A DNA stretch of 6,958 bases. Source: Verrucomicrobiia bacterium. GTDB lineage: Bacteria > Verrucomicrobiota > Verrucomicrobiia > Verrucomicrobiales > Akkermansiaceae. The DNA lies in NCBI GenBank assembly GCA_947460915.1, contig CANHKJ010000161.1:1-6958 (forward strand), given 5' to 3'. The notes below the pieces were generated by a model. The model did no database searches. It saw only the letters and a program-made list of their open reading frames with translations, and had not been told where the DNA came from. The position numbers and the translations under genes were made by a program. This document shows positions 1-5,700 of the stretch, one piece after another. Positions within the stretch are counted from its first letter, which is position 1. Every line of letters begins with the position of its first letter.

Positions 1-117
1 AGCATCGCTGGCCGTTCATGGGATGGTGATGTCGCAGAGGTGATCATTTACGATCGTGCTCTCACAGCTAATGAAGAATTATTAGTAGGTGGTTACCTAG
101 CGCAGAAATACAATCTC
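1..117 (+). other. C-terminal end of a ConA/LamG-like lectin domain (partial)
   Basis: The first 39 codons read W-D-G-D-V-A-E-V-I-I-Y-D-R-A-L-T-A-N-E-E followed by G-Y-L-A-Q-K-Y-N-L. The 'G-x-hydrophobic-A-E-hhh-Y-x-R-x-L' strand followed by an E-rich helix and 'YLAxKYxL' is the usual last strand and closing helix of the LamG/ConA-like jelly-roll domains in bacterial surface proteins. Only the end is present; the rest lies left of the window. The identification rests on motif recognition without a profile search. Confidence 0.7.
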
Positions 118-1722
118 GCGAGTGCGTATGCTGGTGCCACTCCTGGCTATACCAGCAATGGCTCGACATGGAGTGGCGGCTTCACGGGCGTGTGGCATCT
201 GAATTCCATGGACGTCAATGATTCGACATCGACGCCGTTGAACACGACATCGAACGCTACTGTCACAACAGGCAAGGTCGTGAATGCATTGCTCCACAAT
301 GGCAGCTCACAACATGCCATCATCGCGAATTCGGCAGATGTCAATGTCGCGAACAACTATGAATTGAGTGGATGGTTTAAGATGGCACCCAGTGACAAAG
401 CGAATTGGCGCACGCTGTGGGCGAAAGAAACGGACAGCGCCACTCGGAATTGGTGGATCAGCGTCAATGGCAATGGCCAAGTGTGGTGGACCAGTAGCGC
501 GGGCATTGACATCACCAGCAGCACGGATCTTGCGGACAATCAATGGCATTATGTTTCCGCTGTTCATGATGGCAGCACGGCTCGACTTTACATCGACGGC
601 GTCCAAGTAGGGACTGATAGTGCGCCAGGGAGTGAAGAGCAAACGACCTGGGCGGTGCGATTGGGTAGTGAAAATGCAACACGTTGGTGGAAAGGATCGT
701 TGGATGAATTCCGCATTTCCAAGGTGAAACGCAGCGCGGCTTGGGTGAAAGCGACATATGATAACATCAACAACGCCACGTGGGTAAGAACAGGTGTCAC
801 CACGCCAAACGCCGCAGGTTTCGCTCCCGTGATCAGCACGCGTGCGGCATCGAACATCGGCAGCACTTCTGCAACGATGAATGGTTTCCTCGCTTCGACA
901 GGTGGATCGGCCACCACCGTGATTGTCTATCATGGTTCTACCGATGGCGGCACAAATCCTGCGGCGTGGACTGGATCGAACAATTTGGGCGCGCGCAGTG
1001 TTGGCAATTTCAGCAGCAATGTGAGCAGCATCGCCAATGGCTCTACTCGCTACTATCGGGTATTTGCGAGCAATGCAACGGGCAGCACTTGGGCCCCCGA
1101 AACGGTGAGCTTTGTCACAGACACAGCGACACCGATTGGCCTAACAGCGGTGCCTGGAGGTGGTTTGGTCAATCTCACATGGAATGCGACAGCAGGTGCA
1201 GCCAGTTACAACTTGAAACGTGCGACTTCGAGCGGTGGGCCATTTACGACGATTCTTTCGGGTATCCTTGGCTCCAATGCGGCGGATACTGCGGCGAGAG
1301 ATGGATCAACCTACTACTACGTCTTGAATGCCGTGAATGCGGGTGGTGAGAGTGCCAACTCAACTGAAGTAACTGTTGCGACTTTATTGCCGCCTAGTTC
1401 GTTAGATGCGGTAGCAGGAAATGCTAGCGTAGCATTGACATGGAGCGCCGTGAGTGGGGCGACGAGCTACACCGTGAAACGTGCGACTACAAGTGGTGGG
1501 ACATTTTCTGTTGTGCAAAGTGGCATTGCCACAACGCATTTCACGGACAACACCGCGCTGAATGGAACGACATATTTTTATCAAGTGACGGCAAGCAATT
1601 TGTTATTCGAGAGCGATACCTCTGACGAAGCGAATGCCACACCCAGCGCTAGGCAGGATGGACAAAATAATTTACTTTATAGAAAGTCTCGGAAGCATTG
1701 CTGCGTAATAGAATGCGCATGA
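1..1722 (+). CDS. LamG/fibronectin-III adhesin, 5' part, truncated by an IS
   Basis: This is the N-terminal-side portion of a giant secreted or surface protein; the reading frame is open at base 1, so the true start and any signal peptide lie upstream. The GTG at 40 is internal, because the domain already runs through it. Visible order, counting residues from base 1: end of a lectin-like domain (1-39), complete LamG domain (about 63-258), three Fn3-like domains (about 275-374, 376-461, 462-550). Host sequence stops at 1651. The frame then reads 24 codons of IS sequence, ending K-H-C-C-V-I-E-C-A and TGA at 1720-1722. The family is rich in Thr, Ser, Gly and Asn and very poor in Cys, as expected for extracellular beta-proteins. 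The likely role is carbohydrate or surface binding; the ligand is unknown. The remainder continues in another frame from 2520. It is functionally a disrupted gene, although the lectin and Fn3 part could still be made. Confidence 0.85.
   Translation, partial: SIAGRSWDGDVAEVIIYDRALTANEELLVGGYLAQKYNLASAYAGATPGYTSNGSTWSGGFTGVWHLNSMDVNDSTSTPLNTTSNATVTTGKVVNALLHNGSSQHAIIANSADVNVANNYELSGWFKMAPSDKANWRTLWAKETDSATRNWWISVNGNGQVWWTSSAGIDITSSTDLADNQWHYVSAVHDGSTARLYIDGVQVGTDSAPGSEEQTTWAVRLGSENATRWWKGSLDEFRISKVKRSAAWVKATYDNINNATWVRTGVTTPNAAGFAPVISTRAASNIGSTSATMNGFLASTGGSATTVIVYHGSTDGGTNPAAWTGSNNLGARSVGNFSSNVSSIANGSTRYYRVFASNATGSTWAPETVSFVTDTATPIGLTAVPGGGLVNLTWNATAGAASYNLKRATSSGGPFTTILSGILGSNAADTAARDGSTYYYVLNAVNAGGESANSTEVTVATLLPPSSLDAVAGNASVALTWSAVSGATSYTVKRATTSGGTFSVVQSGIATTHFTDNTALNGTTYFYQVTASNLLFESDTSDEANATPSARQDGQNNLLYRKSRKHCCVIECA
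187..774 (+). other. LamG/ConA-like jelly-roll domain
   Basis: About 196 residues form a complete laminin-G/concanavalin-like fold. It starts with G-V-W-H-L-N, followed by the strand Y-E-L-S-G-W-F-K-M. The core motif Q-W-H-Y-V-S-A-V-H-D-G then T-A-R-L-Y-I-D-G-V-Q-V-G lies near 541-612. It closes with G-S-L-D-E-F-R-I-S-K-V-K-R-S and W-V-K-A-T-Y-D-N-I. The 'DEFRIS...R-S-x-x-W-V/I-K-A-x-Y-x-N' ending is characteristic of LamG domains in large Verrucomicrobia and Planctomycetes proteins, often found after DUF2341. Such domains commonly bind glycans or calcium; no ligand can be assigned here. Confidence 0.85.
823..1122 (+). other. Fibronectin type III-like domain 1
   Basis: About 100 residues follow the Fn3 variant common in Verrucomicrobia. 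A-S-N-I-G-S-T-S-A-T-M-N-G is followed by a G-S-T-D-G-G-T segment, then Y-Y-R-V-F-A-S-N-A-T-G and S-F-V-T-D. The 'ATxNGxLxSTGG' and 'YYRVxAxNxxG' signatures are the main evidence. It differs in sequence from the three later Fn3 units, which resemble one another closely. It probably acts as a spacer between the lectin head and the rest. Confidence 0.75.
1126..1383 (+). other. Fibronectin type III domain 2
   Basis: About 86 residues with the Fn3 pattern: P-I-G-L-T-A-V-P-G, then V-N-L-T-W-N-A-T-A-G-A-A-S-Y-N-L-K-R, then Y-Y-Y-V-L-N-A-V-N-A-G-G-E-S and V-T-V-A-T. The core Trp, the S-Y-x-h-K-R strand and the Y-Y-Y-V strand are all present. It is a close paralogue of domains 3 and 4; 14 nucleotides around the K-R-A-T codons (1214-1227) recur exactly at 1475-1488 in domain 3. 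Confidence 0.85.
1384..1650 (+). other. Fibronectin type III domain 3
   Basis: About 89 residues: P-P-S-S-L-D-A-V-A-G, then V-A-L-T-W-S-A-V-S-G-A-T-S-Y-T-V-K-R-A-T-T-S-G-G, then T-Y-F-Y-Q-V-T-A-S-N and E-A-N-A-T-P-S-A. It is an intact Fn3 domain ending exactly where the insertion sequence begins. The insertion therefore lies in the linker to domain 4 and not inside a folded domain. Confidence 0.85.
1649..1652. repeat. Target-site duplication, left copy (TA or CTAG)
   Basis: CTAG is present at both ends of the IS, here and at 2518-2521. The tetramer is palindromic and the IS ends in G/C, so two readings are possible: a 2-bp TA duplication (1650-1651) with 17-bp inverted repeats, or a 4-bp CTAG duplication with 16-bp repeats. 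Both fit the IS5 family, in which 2-4 bp duplications at YTAR or TA targets are known. Confidence 0.8.
1652..1668 (+). repeat. IS left terminal inverted repeat
   Basis: GGCAGGATGGACAAAAT is a perfect 17-bp match to the reverse complement of 2502-2518. The match breaks at the next base (A on the left, C on the right). The transposase presumably binds here. Confidence 0.93.
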
Positions 1723-1779
1723 AAAAGACACTTGCTTCCGCTATGCCGAAGTCGCTCGCTGAGAGCCTAAAAAAATTAA
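1669..1779 (+). other. IS left-end leader with degraded transposase N-terminus
   Basis: These 111 bases lie between the left inverted repeat and the first open codon of the transposase frame. Frame 3 holds a short peptide from ATG 1719, M-K-K-T-L-A-S-A-M-P-K-S-L-A-E-S-L-K-K-L-T, then TAA at 1782. Reading on through that stop gives E-L-S-E-K-I, a second TAA at 1803, then H-F-K-K just before the conserved G-R-P-P. This resembles the 'LTDELWEKI-x-KKGRP' N-terminus of IS5 transposases (DUF4096/PF13340) with two stops and one frame change. I see no convincing promoter or Shine-Dalgarno sequence. Confidence 0.45.
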
Positions 1780-2502
1780 CTTAAGAACTATCAGAAAAAA
1801 TCTAACATTTTAAAAAAGGGTCGTCCACCTGCTGATATTCGAAAAACTCTTGATGGAATATGGTGGATTCTGTGCACCGGCAGCCAGTGGAATCAACTTC
1901 CTCAAGTTTATGGGAAATGGAACAGTGTCTATCGGTTTCATTTACGATGGTCGAAGCGTGGTGTGTTCTGTGAAATTTTGGAAACACTTGCTGAGAAAAA
2001 ATCAAAAGATCTTATTCGTGCAATTGATGCGACACATATCAAAGTCCATCAGGATGCCTGTCGTCACACTCTAAAGCCCGAAGAACGTGGGCTGGGGAAA
2101 ACAAAGGGAGGACGAAATAGCAAAGTTCACGCTTGTGTGAATGGTAAAGGAAAAGCGGTAAAGCTGATGCTCTTACCAGGCAACGAGCACGAGATCAAAA
2201 CGGCGCATGCGATTGTAGGGAATATGAAAAACAAAATCATTTTAGCAGACCGCGGATATGACAGTGATGAGTTTCGCCAATTCGTGAACGCCAACGGAGG
2301 AGTTGCATTAGTGCCTGGAAAAAGTAACCGAAGAGGCACAGTGTTCTACATTCCAGAGGTCGGGAGAAAGCGCTACGTAGTTGAAAATTTCTTCGCTAGA
2401 ATCAAGAGATTTCGGCGCGTCAATACACGCTATGATAGCTTGGTATGCACATACATGAGCTTTCTTGCACTGGCTTCCCTTGCTGATTGGATCAGATTTT
2501 GA
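1780..2502 (+). CDS. IS5-family DDE transposase, N-terminus probably defective
   Basis: The protein cuts and joins IS ends by an RNase H-like DDE mechanism. The frame is open from 1780 to TGA 2500-2502, about 240 codons. The N-terminal DUF4096-like part reads G-R-P-P-A-D-I-R-K-T-L-D-G-I-W-W-I-L then G-S-Q-W-N-Q-L-P (from 1819). The catalytic part has D in I-D-A-T-H-I-K-V-H (2026-2028), D in A-D-R-G-Y-D-S (2248-2250) and E in V-V-E-N-F-F-A-R-I-K (2383-2385), with an R-x3-E-x6-K signature. The region often split into orfA and orfB in IS427-type elements is one frame here. There is no ATG, GTG or TTG between 1780 and the GTG at 1963, which lies after the DUF4096 region and just before the first catalytic Asp. 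The upstream residues look degraded. It is probably inactive as encoded, unless it starts at an unusual codon (ATT 1807 or CTG 1870) or by frameshifting. Family identity is secure; function is not. Confidence 0.85.
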   Translation, partial: LKNYQKKSNILKKGRPPADIRKTLDGIWWILCTGSQWNQLPQVYGKWNSVYRFHLRWSKRGVFCEILETLAEKKSKDLIRAIDATHIKVHQDACRHTLKPEERGLGKTKGGRNSKVHACVNGKGKAVKLMLLPGNEHEIKTAHAIVGNMKNKIILADRGYDSDEFRQFVNANGGVALVPGKSNRRGTVFYIPEVGRKRYVVENFFARIKRFRRVNTRYDSLVCTYMSFLALASLADWIRF

Positions 2503-2518
2503 TTTTGTCCATCCTGCC
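2502..2518 (-). repeat. IS right terminal inverted repeat
   Basis: ATTTTGTCCATCCTGCC is the exact reverse complement of 1652-1668. It begins at the last base of the transposase stop codon, so the coding frame runs right up to the terminal repeat, as is usual in compact IS5-type elements. Confidence 0.93.
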
Positions 2519-2521
2519 TAG
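2518..2521. repeat. Target-site duplication, right copy (TA or CTAG)
   Basis: This is the second copy of the CTAG (or inner TA, 2519-2520) found at 1649-1652. Joining 1651 directly to 2521 gives the codons GCT AGT GTG CCA, reading A-S-V-P, so the original gene frame is restored without loss or gain. Confidence 0.8.
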
Positions 2522-2798
2522 TGTGCCAACACCTACAGGCCTAAGTGGCACACCGACAGATGCTGGTGCCATGTTGTCATGGAATGCGGTGAATGGTGCA
2601 ACGCATTATCGAGTCAAGCGTGCTTCGGTGAGTGGCGGGCCTTACACCATCGTTGCCGATCCCGTCTATGCGCCAAGTTTTACCAACGTTGGATTAACCA
2701 ATGGCACTGCATATTTCTTTGTGGTTTCGGCGATGAATGGCAGTGTCGAAAGTAGTAACTCAACGCAAGTGAGCGTCACGCCAGGGCCAACGCCGACA
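2520..2798 (+). other. Fibronectin type III domain 4
   Basis: About 93 residues: P-T-G-L-S-G-T-P, then L-S-W-N-A-V-N-G-A-T-H-Y-R-V-K-R-A-S-V-S-G-G-P-Y, then T-A-Y-F-F-V-V-S-A-M-N-G and V-S-V-T-P-G. It is a clear paralogue of domains 2 and 3 (shared W-N-A-x-x-G-A-x-x-Y-x-x-K-R-A core and S-G-G turn). It links the Fn3 string to the first beta-helix passenger. Confidence 0.85.
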
Positions 2799-5700
2799 AC
2801 CTTTACCACAGCGAGTGCCGGAAATTGGAGCACGGCTACGTGGGCACCGCAGGCACCGTTTTCGGGAGTAGCGACGACGATTGTCTTCAACAATAGTGCC
2901 GCGATTGCAAGTGCGGATAACCTCGGCACACTGATCGCGAACAAACTGCAACTGAGCAATGCAGCGGTGTCGCTCAGTGGTGATTCGTTATTCTTCCTTG
3001 GTTCCTCACCGAACATCACAGCAACAGCCAATGCTGCGCACTCGATTGCGAATCATCTTACACTTGATGGCTCGGCTACGATGAATATTGCATCGAACGT
3101 TACGACGATCAGTGGCATCATCAATGGAGATGGAGGCATTACCAAAAGCGGGGCAGGAACACTGGTGCTGAGCGGTGCAAATACGCAATCCGGGAACACT
3201 GCGGTCAGCGCAGGGGCGCTCAATCTGCGACACGCAACGGCACTCGGTGGCGGTGATGTCAGCGTAGCGAACGGTGCCGTATTGGAGTTGCAAGGTGGGA
3301 TCAAGGTAAGTGGCGCACGTGCCACATTGACCGGCGGTGGGCCAACAAATGGAGCGCTGCGCAGTGTGAGCGGCAACAACGAATGGTCCGGCGATCTTTC
3401 CGCGATATCGGTCAGTGGAGTGACACGCGTAGGCTGCGATGCCGACACGTTAACATTGAGTGGTGAGATCGCGCTTTCGACGAACAGCACGACCGATCAA
3501 TTTGTGATTCAAGGCAACGGCGCCACAATGGTGAGCGGGTCCCTATCTGGACCATCGCGCGTAACACGAAGCAACAGCGGCACAGGTGTAGTCTCGCTGT
3601 TAGGCGACAACACCTACACAGGCCAAACATTATTGAATGGTGGTGTGACCGAAGTCGAAAGTATCAGCAGTCTCGTCGGCGACCCTGGCGATGAAGATGT
3701 GGCGCTCAACGCCAGTGGCCTAGGAGCTCCAACTACGGTCGCAAATGGCACCATTTCGATGGGAAATTCCGGCACAACGGCGACGCTACGATTCATCGGA
3801 CCAACCCTGAAAACGGATCGGGTAATCAATCTCGCGGGAACCACAGGTGGCGCGACGATCGAACAAAATGGCACGGGACTTTTCACCTTACTCAGCGCCT
3901 TCACCGCGACAGGAGCTGGTGACAAAACACTCACCTTGAATGGCACAGGAACAGGCATTGCCGCAGGTGCTATCGTCAACAATAGTGCTACCAACATCAC
4001 CAATCTAACGAAATCAGGAAGCGGCACTTGGACCATCGGTGGCACGAATACTTATAGCGGCAATACCACAGTCAGTGCTGGAACATTGTTGATGACGGGC
4101 AGCATTGGTGCAGGCGGAACTGTCACAGTCGCCAGCGGTGCAACCTTTGGAGGCAGTGGCACCGTGACACCGAACACAATAGTCAATGGCCATTTGGCGT
4201 TGAAGGGGACGATGAATTTTGGCGGCAACTTGAGCTTCGGCGCTAGTTCACGAATCAAAATGAGCATCCCCGAAAACGCGTTAGCCGCGGGCCAAGCCAT
4301 TGCCAGTACGGCAACTGTAAGCACGGGAGCCGTAGTCGATGTTCTGCTCGAATCTAACGCTGATTTTTCTAACACATTTTGGAATATATCACGCACCTTC
4401 CCCATTGTGACTGCGGCATCCCGCACAGGAAACTTCACGCTTGGAACAGTGAGCACCGACATCGCAGGTCGCCCTGTGAGCGGCTACGGCACCTTTTCGA
4501 TTTCGCAAAATACTACCTCCGCGAATCTGGTATGGACTCCGCTTTCCGCCATACAGCAATGGCGTTTCACACACTTCAGCACCAATGCAAGCACAGGAAA
4601 TGCCGCGGACAATGCCGATCCTGATGGCGATGGCGTGATTAATTTGGCAGAGTTTCATGGCGGATCGATTCCCACCGATACCAGCTCCACACCGGTGTTT
4701 ATTTTTCAAAACGTGGCCGGAGGATCATGGAGTTCTGGAGGGAACTGGAACACCGCAGTCGTGCCAGTGGGCAGTGCGGGATTGGCCCTGGAAATTCTCT
4801 CTAATCAAACTCTCGCTGCGGGAACGACCGCGGTCACCAATGATCTCGTGGGAAGTTTCGCATTGAATTCGCTGCGACTCAAAGGCACAGGCAGCGGCAG
4901 TGTGAACGTCAACGTGACAGGTGGAGCACTGCATTTCCAAGTCAATGGGGCGATTGGCGAAAATGGAGAAAATGCTCCCTTTATTCAGTTAGGTGCATTT
5001 TCTTCGAACGTCACCGTGAATGTGGCAAATGATTTGGTGTTAGGTTCGGATATCACGATACAAGGAACGAACACGGGCAATTTCCATTTTACGGGAGTCA
5101 TCAGCGGTGCTGGCGGCATTAAGCGAACTGACGCATGGAGCCTTCTCACTTTCAGTGGCATCAACACCTACACAGGACCCACGGTGCTGCAAGCAGGTGT
5201 GACTGCCATCAGTCGCGCGGAAAACTTCGGAGCGCCATCGGCACCCTTGTTGCTCGATGGTGGTGCGTTGCGCATCAATAGCAATCTTTTGCCAAGCATC
5301 AGCGCGATGGGCAGGACTGTGACATTTGCCCCTAACAAAACGGTGACGCTCGATGTGGCATCGGCCACGCATACTTTTGTAGCCGATATCGTATTGAATC
5401 AGGAAACAGGCGGATTGATAAAAAATGGTAGCGGCATTCTCACTCTCTCGCAGCCAAACACTTACACTGGACCTACGACATTGAATGCCGGCACAGTAGC
5501 CATCAGTGCAGGAAATCAGTTAGGAGATCCCACATCATCTCTCGTGTTTAATGGCGGATCCTTGCGCATCTTGGGCAATTCACTGCCCAGCCTCGCGGAT
5601 CTCGGACGCACGGTGACATTTACTCCGACCAAAACTGTGAGCTTCGATGTTGCGGATGCCACGCATACGTTCGAGGTATCAGAAGTTCTCAATCAGACTA

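Larger units (their letters stand above)
1652..2518 (+). mobile_element. IS5-family insertion sequence, 867 bp (IS427/IS1031-like)
   Basis: This is a complete element bounded by perfect 17-bp inverted repeats, GGCAGGATGGACAAAAT on the left and its reverse complement on the right, flanked by duplicated TA (or CTAG). It contains one transposase frame on the + strand, ending 16 bp before the right end. Length, terminal repeats, short target duplication and the transposase type all fit the IS5 family; the small size and TA/CTAG target favour the IS427 or IS1031 subgroup, which is inference. Its sequence is visibly more AT-rich than the flanking gene, especially at 1660-1820. It has split the adhesin gene; removing it plus one TA restores a continuous frame. 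Confidence 0.92.
2799..4548 (+). other. Passenger module 1 (PATR-containing beta-helix)
   Basis: The module opens with A-G-N-W-S-T-A-T-W-A-P-Q-A-P at 2817, the entry sequence typical of PATR proteins, followed by strands rich in Thr, Asn and Gly. It contains two good PATR repeats (about 3132-3230 and 4002-4100) and one weaker one (about 3552-3660). After the last repeat comes a cap with G-G-T-V-T-V-A-S-G-A-T-F-G-G-S-G-T-V, a common 'GATLGGSGTV' turn, and a final strand region S-I-S-Q-N-T-T-S-A-N-L-V-W. No enzymatic motif is visible. The role is probably structural: a stalk that displays the upstream lectin head. Confidence 0.75.

Noticed and set aside
780..1349. Overlapping + strand frame of 189 codons inside the Fn3 region
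   Set aside because: It is rich in Cys, Trp, His and Gln in a way typical of an out-of-frame reading of the Fn3 coding sequence. Frame 1 carries the real domains.
1811..1818. A-AAA-AAG run considered as a programmed -1 frameshift site
   Set aside because: A -1 shift into the transposase frame would have to come from frame 2, which has a TAA at 1811-1813 inside the run. Frame 3 would need a +1 shift and already has stops at 1782 and 1803.
1850..2074. Short + strand frame overlapping the transposase, considered as orfA of a two-frame transposase
   Set aside because: The conserved N-terminal residues (G-R-P-P-A-D-I-R ... W-N-Q-L-P) are in the same frame as the catalytic core, so this frame is not the missing half.
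3614..4462. Further antisense open frames (3614-4045, 4052-4462, and similar ones at 2666-3490)
   Set aside because: They have the same V/P/L-rich mirror composition and no recognisable domains, and they sit fully opposite the adhesin frame.
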